Source: UBA6244 sp963676875
Lineage (GTDB): Bacteria > Bacteroidota > Bacteroidia > Bacteroidales > F082
NCBI GenBank assembly: GCA_963676875.1
Contig: OY781436.1
Span: 4,216,001 to 4,280,000 of the forward strand
Length of the DNA: 64,000 bases
Direction of reading: 5' to 3'
Shown here: piece by piece, positions 9,087-18,900 of the stretch
How positions within the stretch are numbered: the first letter of the stretch is position 1
Layout: every line of letters starts with the position of its first letter
Made by a program: the position numbers and the translations under genes
The notes under the pieces: generated by a model
Seen by the model: the letters and a program-made list of their open reading frames with translations, nothing else
What the model was told of the DNA's origin: nothing
The model's database searches: none

Positions 9087-10409
9087 ATGCCTTTTGAAGA
9101 TACTATTCTGAAACGCAATTGTGCAGAGGAATTTGAACAATTATACAAATCACTATTTAAAGCCTTGTTGTTGCATGACGACATATTGCTCTTGGCACCC
9201 GTGGGTGTTGGTAAGATGTGTAGTACCTTTAAGGCGCTGCAAAATCAGCCTGAATTTAAAGATGTTACGCCTCGAATTTTGCTCTTGGTACACGATCCGT
9301 ATGTACTGAATGAATTTGGACAGGCAGAGATTTTTACCAAAGACGACCTGAGTGTGATGCAAATCACCCCGGGGTCGCACACCAATAAATTGGTTCGACA
9401 GCTGAAAGAATCACCTGATTTGGTTATGGGAACTCCCGCCAAGGTTCTTGACTTACTTCGTAAAAATTATCTTGATATCAATATTTTTGACGCCATTATT
9501 ATAGAGGATGTTAGTCATTTTCAATATCTTGGATATTTCGAACAGTTACAACAATTGATGGAAATGGCTCAAGGGGTAGCCAAAGTGATTTTTACGTCAT
9601 CTCTTGAAAATCAGGAAAGTCTTCCTATTCCATTACGAAGTAAGCCACATTTGGTAAATCAGCTGCGATTAAACTTCCCTTTCAAATTTCATGCGTTTAC
9701 CCTGATTTCTGACGAGGCGGGAAAGTCGGAGCTTTTATTTCATCTGCTGTGCGAATTGTTTCCGCGACCTACCATGGTGTTTTGTACCCACCGGGGTAGT
9801 GTTATCAGGTTGGAGAAATACTTGTCGCAAAAAAAACTGAAAGTTGGGATGGTACATGGTGGTATGGATGAGAACGAATTGACGGACACCATCGCCATGT
9901 TTAAAAATGGAAGCCTATCAGTGCTGTTGACCACCGATATGGGCATGGATGAAGAATACGACATGGATATTAAGTATTTGGTACACTATCAAATGCCATT
10001 AAGCCAGGAAGCTTACCAACGAAGAAATTCCCTTATGTTGGATCATCAGCATTTTGCCACAGCCTTTCATCTTTTTCAGGAAGACGAAGACCAGCCTGAA
10101 TTTATCCACACTTTACCAAATGTTATCGAGGTATCCCAAAACTACGATGCCCCTCTTACCCCTTGGTGGGCAACAATTAAACTGGTGACAAAGGACCAAA
10201 CGAGTTTTTCCACTCCTGAATTGATAGATTTGCTTACCGAACGCGGAAAATTACACAGAGATGAGATAGGTATGTTGGAAAGTATTTCAGGAATTTATTA
10301 TCTGGCAGTAGTATACCGTAAAGCGCAGAAAGTAGCTGTAAGGCTCAATGGACTCATTTTGAAAAATACACAGATTTCTGCCATTTGGATTGAAAAACTC
10401 TACCAATAG
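9087..10409 (+). CDS. Degenerate DEAD-box helicase-like protein, probably without ATPase activity
   Basis: 440 aa with the layout of a DEAD-box protein but altered catalytic motifs. Motif I is APVGVGKM (37-44; usual A.TGTGKT), motif Ib keeps GTPAKVLDLL, motif II reads IIEDVSHF instead of DEAD, motif III reads TSS instead of SAT, motif V reads TTDMGMDEE, and motif VI reads YQRRNSLM instead of HR.GR.GR. Scaffold elements survive: MVFCTHRGSVIRLEKYL (motif IV region) and VGMVHGGMDENE. The last 70 residues (DEIGMLESISGIYYLAVVYR and what follows) resemble the DbpA-type RNA-binding RRM fold. The intact frame and its own promoter argue against a pseudogene. Inference: an RNA-binding, non-unwinding paralogue of the divergent neighbour. 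Substrate unknown. Confidence 0.75.
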   Translation: MPFEDTILKRNCAEEFEQLYKSLFKALLLHDDILLLAPVGVGKMCSTFKALQNQPEFKDVTPRILLLVHDPYVLNEFGQAEIFTKDDLSVMQITPGSHTNKLVRQLKESPDLVMGTPAKVLDLLRKNYLDINIFDAIIIEDVSHFQYLGYFEQLQQLMEMAQGVAKVIFTSSLENQESLPIPLRSKPHLVNQLRLNFPFKFHAFTLISDEAGKSELLFHLLCELFPRPTMVFCTHRGSVIRLEKYLSQKKLKVGMVHGGMDENELTDTIAMFKNGSLSVLLTTDMGMDEEYDMDIKYLVHYQMPLSQEAYQRRNSLMLDHQHFATAFHLFQEDEDQPEFIHTLPNVIEVSQNYDAPLTPWWATIKLVTKDQTSFSTPELIDLLTERGKLHRDEIGMLESISGIYYLAVVYRKAQKVAVRLNGLILKNTQISAIWIEKLYQ

Positions 10410-10421
10410 CAATGGAAATAA

Positions 10422-12311
10422 TCAGGCGAATTCTTCCAGTTCCATCCACCGCATCATTTTTTCGTCGAGGATTTCCATGATTTCGGATATCCGAACCGAT
10501 GCTTTGGTAAGCGCTTCATAGTCTTGACTTCCGGAGTCCATAAAGCTCACTAAATCAGCTTTTTCCTTCTCGAGTTTTTCGATATCTATTTCTAGTTGTT
10601 CAAATTCCTTTTTTTCGGCGAAGGTGAGTTTTTTCTTTATTGCCGGAGCTTTTGGCATGTTGTCTTCCTGTTTTTTCTTTTCCTCACGGGTGGTCAGCTT
10701 GTCTTCACGCTCGACCTGATCAAGTTTTTCACGGTATTGTGAATAGTTGCCAGGGAAATCCTTGATCCGACCTTCGCCCTCGAAAACAAACATATGATCT
10801 ATGGTTTTATCGAGAAAATACCGGTCGTGAGAAACCAGCAACAAGCACCCTTTATAGTTCATTAAAAAATCCTCAAGCTTGTTTAAAGTCATCAAATCCA
10901 GATCGTTGGTGGGCTCATCCAGAATGAGGAAGTTGGGGTTTTTAATGAGCACCGTAAGCAAATACAGCCTGCGTTTTTCACCACCGCTAAGCAATGCAAC
11001 CGGCTGATTTTGCATGTCGGCATCAAACAAAAAATGATGCAAGAACTGTGATGCTGTGATACTTCCGTTTTTTCCCAAGGGAATGATTTCGGCGATTTCC
11101 TTCACCACGTCGATGACCTTTTGTTTGTCGTTGATGCTTATCCCCTCTTGCGAATAATGTCCGTAAACAATGGTATCGCCCGTAGTTAATTTTCCTGAAT
11201 CAGGTTTTAATTTGCCCGTAATCAGGTTGAGCATGGTCGATTTTCCAATACCGTTTTTGCCCAAAATGCCAATACGTTCACCTTTTTTGAAAAGATAGCT
11301 AAAATCGTCGAGGAGCAGTTTTCCGCCAAGACTTTTTGTTACATGACTCATTTCCAGTATATTTCCCCCAATTCTGGTGGTACTTACCTGAAGTTTCAAT
11401 TCTTTTTCAACGACTAAACTATGTGCCTTTTCTTTGGTTTTCTCAAAACTGTCGATGCGTGCTTTGGACTTGGTGGTGCGGGCTTTAGGCATACGGTTGA
11501 TCCACTCCTGCTCTTTTTTCATCAACTTTCGGGCCTTATCCACCTCTGTGCGTTCAATTTCTTCACGTTCACTTTTTTGCTCTAAAAAGCTAGTGTAATT
11601 ACCCGTATAGCTGTAAAGCTTCCCCTGGCTTAGTTCCACAATCTGATTGCAAACCCTGTCGAGAAAATACCGGTCGTGAGTAACCATAATAAAGGTCATG
11701 TGGCTTTGGCTCAGGTATTTTTCGAGCCACTCAATCATTTCAATGTCCAGATGGTTCGTTGGTTCATCGAGAAGTAACAATTCAGGACTGTCGAGTAAGG
11801 TAAGTGCCAGAGAAAGTCGTTTTTTTTGGCCACCTGACAGCGAAGAAACCTTTTGCGATAAGTCGAGAATATTAAACCTTTGTAGCATGGCGGTCAACCT
11901 GCGGTCGTAGTCCCATGCCTGATGCATATCCATTTTATTTGCAGCCTCGGTAAGAATGGCTTCTGATTCTTTGTTATGATTTCTGGTTTGCAGATCAAGT
12001 GCTCTCTCGTAGGCATTGATCACATCCATCAAACCACTCTGCTGACTTTTGATGAGTTCATCAATGGATAAAGTGGGGTCGAAATCCGGATCCTGTGGCA
12101 GCAATACCATTCTAATGCCTTCGCGTATGGCAACCGTTCCTGCATCGGGTTCTTCTTGTTGTGCCAAAATACGTAGTAATGTAGACTTTCCGGCACCGTT
12201 TTTTGCTACCAAAGCCACCTTTTCACCTCGACTCACACCAAATGTAAGCTCTTGAAAAAGAGATATTTCACCAAATTGTTTTGCCAGGTCTTCAACCGAA
12301 AGGTAATGCAT
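10422..12311 (-). CDS. uup: ABC-F family ATPase (Uup-like)
   Basis: 629 aa soluble protein with two ABC ATPase domains and no membrane segments. Domain 1 has Walker A AKNGAGKST and signature LSGGQKKRLSLA; domain 2 has LGKNGIGKST and LSGGEKRRLYLL. Both Walker B regions end in LDEPTN. The inter-domain linker contains NRMPKARTTKSKARIDSFEK, and the C-terminal 90 residues are a Lys/Glu-rich coiled coil, the arrangement seen in Uup rather than EttA. ABC-F proteins act at the ribosome E site; Uup is linked to ribosome assembly and DNA excision phenotypes. Antibiotic protection is possible for some family members, but nothing here shows it. Convergent with the helicase-like gene, only 12 bp apart. 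Confidence 0.92.
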   Translation of the reverse strand: MHYLSVEDLAKQFGEISLFQELTFGVSRGEKVALVAKNGAGKSTLLRILAQQEEPDAGTVAIREGIRMVLLPQDPDFDPTLSIDELIKSQQSGLMDVINAYERALDLQTRNHNKESEAILTEAANKMDMHQAWDYDRRLTAMLQRFNILDLSQKVSSLSGGQKKRLSLALTLLDSPELLLLDEPTNHLDIEMIEWLEKYLSQSHMTFIMVTHDRYFLDRVCNQIVELSQGKLYSYTGNYTSFLEQKSEREEIERTEVDKARKLMKKEQEWINRMPKARTTKSKARIDSFEKTKEKAHSLVVEKELKLQVSTTRIGGNILEMSHVTKSLGGKLLLDDFSYLFKKGERIGILGKNGIGKSTMLNLITGKLKPDSGKLTTGDTIVYGHYSQEGISINDKQKVIDVVKEIAEIIPLGKNGSITASQFLHHFLFDADMQNQPVALLSGGEKRRLYLLTVLIKNPNFLILDEPTNDLDLMTLNKLEDFLMNYKGCLLLVSHDRYFLDKTIDHMFVFEGEGRIKDFPGNYSQYREKLDQVEREDKLTTREEKKKQEDNMPKAPAIKKKLTFAEKKEFEQLEIDIEKLEKEKADLVSFMDSGSQDYEALTKASVRISEIMEILDEKMMRWMELEEFA

Positions 12312-12479
12312 GCGTCAGCTTTAAATTCAGTTGCAAAAATACATCTGTTTTCCGAACAACAGCCCAAAAATACCCGATTAGCGTTATGCTATTTAGTTTA
12401 TTTTTGCAATCGGATGGTTGACGGCGCGCCATAGTTTTAGTAGTTTGCCGAAATATTTACTTACAAACCAACGGTCGGT

Positions 12480-13010
12480 ATGGGAAATTTTGATGATTAT
12501 TTTTATTTGGGTAAAGTGATCAAACCACATGGGTATCAGGGACGATTGAGTGTATTTTTGGATACCGATGACCCGGACGAATACCTCAATATCAAAGTGG
12601 TATTTATGGATATCAACGGTGCACCCGTTCCCTATTTTGTTGAAGAAATGTCGTTGATGAATAACAAGGCTGTAATTACGTTTGCTGACGTAAACAGTGA
12701 AGAACAGGCTGAAAAGTTAATTAAGAAAGACATGTATCTTCCTCTGGATCAGCTTCCTCCCCTGTCGGGAAATCAGTTTTACTACCATGAAATTACCGGT
12801 ATGAAATTGATGGACGATACTTTTGGGGAAATAGGCACCGTTAGCGAAGTTTTAGAGTATTCCAATCAGGCCATTATTCAGACATTTTACAAAGAAAAAG
12901 AGGTGTTAATACCTATTAGTGACGAAATCATCCACCATGTGGATCGTGAAAACAACACACTTCACCTGAACCTGCCCGAAGGGTTGTTGGAGGTATATCT
13001 GGACGTATAA
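12480..13010 (+). CDS. rimM: Ribosome maturation factor RimM
   Basis: 176 aa, needed for 30S subunit assembly around the 3' domain of 16S rRNA, where it binds ribosomal protein S19. The N-terminal RimM domain starts with the typical LGKVIKPHGYQGRLSV. A PRC-barrel domain follows from about residue 95 (YYHEITGMKLMDDTFGEIGT) and ends with the characteristic PEGLLEVYLDV. Full length. In many genomes rimM follows rpsP, but not here; the next gene is a tRNA methyltransferase 13 bp downstream, so the two probably form an RNA-maturation operon. Confidence 0.94.
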   Translation: MGNFDDYFYLGKVIKPHGYQGRLSVFLDTDDPDEYLNIKVVFMDINGAPVPYFVEEMSLMNNKAVITFADVNSEEQAEKLIKKDMYLPLDQLPPLSGNQFYYHEITGMKLMDDTFGEIGTVSEVLEYSNQAIIQTFYKEKEVLIPISDEIIHHVDRENNTLHLNLPEGLLEVYLDV

Positions 13011-13023
13011 ATTTCACCAACTG

Positions 13024-13746
13024 ATGGGTAAAAAGCTCAGCGACCAACGGCCATTTTCATTCCAGCAGTTTAGCTTACATCATCACCAATCGACCATGAA
13101 AGTGGGCGTGGATGCGATCTTGCTTGCTCTTTGGACAAGTGTGACTGGAACGGAAAGGGTATTGGATGTAGGCACGGGTTCCGGTGTTATTGCACTTTTA
13201 CTTGCCAGTCGAGGCGTACAGTCTGTTATGGCCATAGACATTGATCAACCTTCCATTGAAGAAGCATCACAGAATTTTTTACAATCTGCTTTTTCAGAAC
13301 GATTAACTGCTAAGTACATTGGTTTGCAGGGATTTGAACCTGTACATGGCGAGAAATTTGATCTGATTATTTCCAATCCGCCCTTTTTCGACCGGGGTGT
13401 TGTCCCTCGTTCCGAAAGACTTGGCAATGCGCGACACACCCGCACCTTATCTTATAAAGAGCTACTTGAGGGAGCAGAAAAGCACCTTAAACCCGAGGGT
13501 ATTTTCAGTGTTGTCCTCCCCTATTTCTCCATGTCCAACTTTATTGAATTAGCGGCTAGTCAAGGTTTGTTTTTGCATAGGCGACTACTCATTTTTCCCC
13601 GAAGAGGAATGAATCCCAATCGGGTGAACATGGAATTTTCGTTACAAAAGGTTGGCTTCCCCATAACCGAAATGCTCCCCATACGTGAAGAAAACGACGA
13701 ATTTTCAAAGGAATATCTTCAATATGTGGAGGGATATTATCTGTGA
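13024..13746 (+). CDS. trmN6: tRNA1(Val) (adenine-37-N6)-methyltransferase
   Basis: 240 aa class I SAM-dependent methyltransferase. Motif I is DVGTGSGVIALLLASR (about 40-55), followed by acidic AIDIDQPS, and the N6-adenine motif IV appears as ISNPPFF. The FDLIISNPPFFDRG and RHTRTLSY segments match the YfiC/TrmN6 group, which modifies A37 of tRNA1(Val). The alternative is another N6-adenine methyltransferase such as the PrmC-like proteins, but length and motif context favour TrmN6. Starts 13 bp after rimM. Confidence 0.85.
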   Translation: MGKKLSDQRPFSFQQFSLHHHQSTMKVGVDAILLALWTSVTGTERVLDVGTGSGVIALLLASRGVQSVMAIDIDQPSIEEASQNFLQSAFSERLTAKYIGLQGFEPVHGEKFDLIISNPPFFDRGVVPRSERLGNARHTRTLSYKELLEGAEKHLKPEGIFSVVLPYFSMSNFIELAASQGLFLHRRLLIFPRRGMNPNRVNMEFSLQKVGFPITEMLPIREENDEFSKEYLQYVEGYYL

Positions 13747-14057
13747 TTCAGATTAGTTTAGTCAAGTGAATCAGTTTTATTATCTGTTTGGTTTGGTTCC
13801 GTGAAGGATAGTGGTCGGCAGGGGATAGTTTTCATTTGCAGATTTGAATCGCATAATGATGAAATACACCTGCGAGCAAAACCATCATTTCATGATAATA
13901 ATCAGTAAGCACACATAATTCTGATAATAGTATGAAATTCACGATTATTCTGTTTAACTTTGATGCATGGAAGATTTATTGATAAAGTCTTCTGTTAATT
14001 TTAGGGAGTATTTATAAAAGGTCGCTATAGCCCCACCAAACCAAATTGTCGATTAAT
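13747..14057. other. Intergenic stretch with a promoter only
   Basis: About 310 bp, AT-rich, with no plausible gene and no clear terminator for the rimM/trmN6 unit. It contains a TAACTTTG -7 element at 13955-13962 and loosely repeated TGAAAT words. Confidence 0.5.
13955..13962 (+). promoter_or_regulatory. -7 element for the response regulator gene
   Basis: TAACTTTG fits TAnnTTTG, about 95 bp before the ATG at 14058, which would give a long leader. Weak call. Confidence 0.4.
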
Positions 14058-14453
14058 ATGGAAACCAATTATCAACATAATTTCCAAGGGAAGGTCTTTC
14101 TAATTGTAGAAGACGAGGAGAGTAACTATGAACTTCTGGATGCTCTATTGACCCCTACCGGAGCGAAATTGCTGCACGCACCAACCGGAAAAATGGCCTT
14201 TGAATTTATTCATAAAGAAGACCACATTGATTTGGTGTTGATGGACATCAAACTTCCTGACACGAGTGGTTATGAGTTGACACGTAAGATAAGAGAATTG
14301 AATACACAGTTGCCCATTATTGCCCAAACAGCTTTCGTTATGACAGGCGATCGAGAGAAATCGCTTGAAGCAGGCTGCAATGCTTATATTTCAAAACCCA
14401 TTGATTTAATTGAACTATTGGATATTATTGACGGGTTTGTTGGTGAGGTATGA
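14058..14453 (+). CDS. Receiver-only response regulator (CheY-like)
   Basis: 131 aa, a single phosphoreceiver domain without output domain. The acid pocket is VEDEE (17-21), the phospho-acceptor Asp63 in LVLMDIKLP, the switch Thr91 in AQTAF and Lys113 in SKPI. Such stand-alone receivers work by protein-protein contacts or as phosphorelay intermediates. No histidine kinase lies next to it; the nearest is at 39.3 kb. I chose the ATG at 14058 over the in-frame TTG at 14046, since TTG starts are rare in this phylum. Confidence 0.9.
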   Translation: METNYQHNFQGKVFLIVEDEESNYELLDALLTPTGAKLLHAPTGKMAFEFIHKEDHIDLVLMDIKLPDTSGYELTRKIRELNTQLPIIAQTAFVMTGDREKSLEAGCNAYISKPIDLIELLDIIDGFVGEV

Positions 14454-14774
14454 TACTTATTTCGTACAAAAATTTCTGGGATTGACATTATTCTGATAAG
14501 CATCCAAAATTAGGGTGCAAGCGGCTCCTTCCGCCAGTTTACCAATCTGGGGTTTGCATAGATTCAAAGAACAACTTCAAGTCTGTTGCAAAAAAAACTT
14601 ACCCGATTATCATGTTTTTTTAAAAGACGCATTGCGGATAATGCGGTAAGTGCTGTTTGTATTTTGTGCTGACATTTTTGAAAAAAAATAATTGAAACGC
14701 CTTTTGTTTGGACTATTAACAAAAAAATGTAAGTTTGTATGAAAGAAATCATCTCCAATTTAATTAGTCTATTC
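14454..14774. other. Intergenic stretch before the efflux operon
   Basis: About 320 bp with no credible gene. It ends with the strong promoter of the efflux operon. No operator-like palindrome stood out to me. Confidence 0.5.
14707..14737 (+). promoter_or_regulatory. Promoter of the RND efflux operon, decides the start codon
   Basis: TTTG at 14707-14710, a 19-nt spacer and TAAGTTTG at 14730-14737 form a textbook Bacteroidota promoter. The expected transcription start is a few bases past 14737, so an in-frame ATG at 14739 would be at or before the transcript end. The next in-frame ATG at 14775 is the likely start. Confidence 0.75.
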
Positions 14775-15962
14775 ATGCGTTTACTTACTATTTCTTCGAC
14801 CGCAGGGATTTGGATGTTAGTAGCTGCTATCAGCATGTCTTCATGTAAGAGCGAAAAACCCCAAGCTCCTCCTCCACCTGATATTCAGGTTATTAAAGCT
14901 GTTCAAACGGATGTTCCCATCTATTCAGAATTTGTGGGACAAGTTTATGGGCTTTACGATATTCCTATCCGTGCCCGCGTTGAAGGATGGCTCAAGGGTA
15001 TGTATTTTGACGAGGGAACACAAGTAAAAAAAGGTGAACATTTGTATAGCATCGATGCCGACACGTATCAGGCTCAGGTGGCTGCTCAAATGGGATTGGT
15101 GGCTCAGGCCGAAACAGAATTGGTGAAAGCTCAAAGTGATTTGGCTCGAATTGTTCCGTTGGCAGAAATTAATGCCGTTAGCCAAAGTGATTTGGATGCT
15201 GCCCAAGCAGCCGCCGATGCTGCCAAAGCCTATGTGGATGCTGCCAAAGCTAACCTGGATGCAGCTAAAATTCAATTGAGTTATACCCAGGTATATAGTC
15301 CTATCAGTGGTATTATCGGTCGGACACAAGCCAAAGTGGGTGAGTTTGTGGGTCGTGACCCCAATCCGGTGATACTAAACACGGTTTCCACTGTGGATAC
15401 CATTCAGGTTCAGTTTTTTATCGCCGAAAGTCAATACCTCAGCATGGCCAAAGAATTTATTGAAAAGTATAGAAATCAGGAAGTTAAGCAGGAATTTGAA
15501 GATCGACAGAAAGTGCTGGAGTTGATTTTGTCCGACGGAACCGTATTCAATCAAAAGGGTTGGGTCGATTTTATCGATCGTGAGGTGGATCCTTCAACGG
15601 GTTCATTGCTCATTCAGGCTTCTTTTCCCAATCCCGACAGGATTCTTCGTCCCGGACAATTTGCCAAAGTTCGCGCTATGGTGAAAGAAGTACCCAAAGC
15701 CATTCTCATTCCCCAAAGATGTGTGATGGAAATTCAGGGTCAGTATTCTGTATTCGTGGTTTCCAAAGACAGCGTTATTGGCAGCAAAATGCTGAATGTG
15801 GGTCCTACAATTGGTGATAAATGGTTGATTTATTCAGGTTTGGAAGCTAACGAAACCGTTGTTTACGAAGGATTGCAAGCCGTAAAAATTGGTATGACCA
15901 TCAATCCAAAACTTGTTGAACCAAAAACTCCCACCGCTAAAAAGGAGTCAGATGGAAAATAA
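14775..15962 (+). CDS. RND efflux membrane fusion lipoprotein (AcrA/MexA type)
   Basis: 395 aa periplasmic adaptor linking the inner-membrane pump to the outer-membrane channel. Starting at 14775 gives a lipoprotein signal peptide, MRLLTISSTAGIWMLVAAIS, with lipobox SMSSC. Then come a Pro-rich spacer, half-lipoyl motif VRIRARVEGWLKG-like (PIRARVEGWLKGMYFDEG), an Ala/Asp-rich alpha-helical hairpin (about 105-170), second lipoyl half (YTQVYSPISGIIGRT), beta-barrel and membrane-proximal domains. The promoter position supports this start over the one at 14739. First gene of a three-gene operon; overlaps the pump gene by 11 bp. Confidence 0.93.
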   Translation: MRLLTISSTAGIWMLVAAISMSSCKSEKPQAPPPPDIQVIKAVQTDVPIYSEFVGQVYGLYDIPIRARVEGWLKGMYFDEGTQVKKGEHLYSIDADTYQAQVAAQMGLVAQAETELVKAQSDLARIVPLAEINAVSQSDLDAAQAAADAAKAYVDAAKANLDAAKIQLSYTQVYSPISGIIGRTQAKVGEFVGRDPNPVILNTVSTVDTIQVQFFIAESQYLSMAKEFIEKYRNQEVKQEFEDRQKVLELILSDGTVFNQKGWVDFIDREVDPSTGSLLIQASFPNPDRILRPGQFAKVRAMVKEVPKAILIPQRCVMEIQGQYSVFVVSKDSVIGSKMLNVGPTIGDKWLIYSGLEANETVVYEGLQAVKIGMTINPKLVEPKTPTAKKESDGK

Positions 15963-18900
15963 GGGCAATTTCTTTGTACACCGACCCGTAGTGGCCATGG
16001 TGATGGCCATTGTGATTGTGATTGTGGGAGTTATTTCGTTGTCCACTTTACCCATTGAGCAATATCCCAACTTAACCCCTCCCGTGGTGCAAGTAACGGC
16101 CAGTTATACTGGTGCTGATGCCGTTAGCGTAGAGCAAACGGTGGCCACTCCTCTCGAGCAGCAAATCAATGGGGTTGACAACATGATCTACATGAAATCT
16201 ACCAACGCCAACGATGGATCCATGAACATCCAGGTTTCATTCGAGGTGGGTTCTGATCCGGATATGAATACCGTGTTTACACAAAATAAGGTGTCGGCGG
16301 CTACGGCCAAATTACCTTCCGCCGTCACGCAATATGGTGTTACTACCCAAAAATCCTTGCCCAATATTCTCATGCTTATCACCCTGACCTCAGAGGGCGA
16401 TGTTTACGACCAAAATTTTCTGGGTAACTATGCCCTGATCAATATTAAGGATGAACTTTCACGTCTCAGTGGTGTAGGAAATGTAACGGTATTGGGAGCA
16501 AGCGACTACAGCATGCGGATATGGGTTAAACCCGATCGATTAAGTCAGATGGGATTGACCATACCTGAAATTCTCAATGCCATTCAACAACAAAATGTGA
16601 TTGTCCCGGGTGGAAAATTTGGTGCGGAACCGGCACCTCCCGGAACCGAATATACTTATACTGTTAAACTTCCAGAACGTTTTAATACCGAAGAAGCCTT
16701 TGGGGATATTGTAATCAGAATAAAGGAAGACGGGTCTCAGGTAAAACTTAAGGATGTGGCTAAGATTGATCTCGGCGTAGAAACCTACAGTGCGTTCACA
16801 CGTTTGAACGGAAGCGAGTGCAGTGTTATTGCCCTCTATCAATCGCCTGGATCCAATGCTGTTGAATTGGCCGGAATGGTTAGAAAAAGCATGGAAGAAA
16901 TGGCACAACGCTTCCCCGATGGTGTTAAATATGATATCTCTTTGGATGCAACGGCACCCATAACAGCCGGTATCGACGACATTATCAAAACTTTATTTGA
17001 AGCATTGTTTTTGGTAATTCTGGTAGTGTTTATCTTTATTCAAGACTGGCGGGCAACACTCATTCCCTTGTTAGCTATCCCTGTATCATTGGTTGGGGCG
17101 TTTATGCTATTCCCATTGCTTGGTTTTACTGTTAATGTATTGTCGTTACTTGGATTGGTGCTTGCCATCGGAATTGTGGTAGATGATGCCATTGTGGTGG
17201 TGGAAGCGGTACAGGTGAATATCGAAGCGGGTATGTCGGCCAAAGAAGCTACCTTGGACGCCATGCGTAAGGTGACGGCACCGGTTATTGCTACGACCAT
17301 TGTATTGGTTGCAGTGTTTATTCCTGTAGCCAATATGAGTGGTATCACCGGAAGGTTGTATCAGCAGTTTGCCATTACGGTGGCGGTGTCTGTGGTTATT
17401 TCCTCCATCAATGCACTTTCTCTCTCCCCTGCCCTGTGTTCGTTGCTTTTGCGTAAACCCACTCCTTACAAAGGAATTTTGGGAAAATTTTTTGGATGGT
17501 TTAACAAAAGCATGGGAAAAACCACCACTAAATACATGGACTTTACCCAGATCGTTACTCGCAAACTCACACGTAGTGCTATTTTTATCGGAATAATTTT
17601 TGCAGCGGCAGGAGTTTTCGGAAAACTTGTTCCCACAGGGTTTATTCCCGTTGAAGATATGGGTTATTTCATGCTCAATGTGCAGTTGCCCAATGCGGCA
17701 AGTTTGCAAAGGACAGATGTTGTTTCCCGTCAAATAGAGAAACTGCTAGAGAAACATCCAGAAATAGAATACATAACCAACGTAACAGGATATTCAATGC
17801 TCTCCGGAGCCATGGCTTCCAACAATGCATTTATTTTTGTTAACCTGATTCCCTGGGATCAACGATCGAAGACAGCCAACCAAGTGGTACAGGATGTAAA
17901 CAAAGAGCTTTTCTTTTTTGTTAAGTCAGCTCAGGCCTTTGCTTTTGAACCACCGGCCATTCCCGGTTTGGGTAACGGTTCCGGGTTTAGTATTATGATT
18001 CAGGACAGGTCAGGTGGTTCGCCCGATTATTTGGCGAAAAATACCCAAATGTTTATTGATTCGGCCATGGCACGTCCCGAGATTGGACAGGCATTTACCA
18101 CGTTTCAATCCAATGTGCCACAAAAATACATCGAGGTGAACAAAGAAAAGGTGCTTAAGATGGGCGTCAACCTTAGTGATGTATATACCACCGTTGGAGC
18201 CTTCCTTGGTGGTGCGTATGTTAATGATTTTACCCGCTTTGGCCGATTGTATAAAACCTATATTCAAGCTGAACCGATGTATCGTGTGGATGCCAAACAG
18301 ATTAATAACTTCTTCATTAAGAACAACCAAGGCTCGATGGTACCGCTTTCGACCATGGTGGATGTAGAGAATGTATATGGCCCCGACTATATCACCCGAT
18401 TTAACCTCTACCGTGCTGCCGAAGTTCAGGGAAGTCCGGCGGAAGGTTATACGTCCTCTGATGCATTAAATGCATTGAAAGAAGTGGCTCTTGCTACATT
18501 GCCGGGGGATATGTCTTATGCATGGAATGCTATGTCCTATCAAGAAGAATCATCATCAGGGGCAACAGGTATTGTATTCTTGTTTTCACTCATTTTCGTA
18601 TTTTTAATTCTTGCGGCTCAGTACGAAAGTTGGTCGTTGCCCATGAGTATTTTGTTGGGTACTCCCTTCGCATTGTTTGGAGCTTTTGTTGGACTTTGGA
18701 TTGCCCGGCAGTTCAGCCCGAGCTTTGAGAACAATATTTTCGCACAAATATCTTTGGTATTGCTCATAGCCATGGCGGCCAAAAATGCCATTTTGATTGT
18801 GGAATATGCCAAAGATGAGTTTGAAAATGGATTGTCGTTGGTCGATTCTGCTTTGAAAGCAGCCCGCGAGCGCTTCCGTCCTATTCTCATGACGGCCTTT

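Noticed and set aside
10422..12311. Antibiotic-resistance ABC-F
   Set aside because: Linker and C-terminal coil fit Uup housekeeping proteins; nothing points to ribosome protection.
14564..14836. Minus-strand frame of 90 codons before the efflux operon
   Set aside because: It overlaps the efflux promoter and signal peptide and has no coding character.
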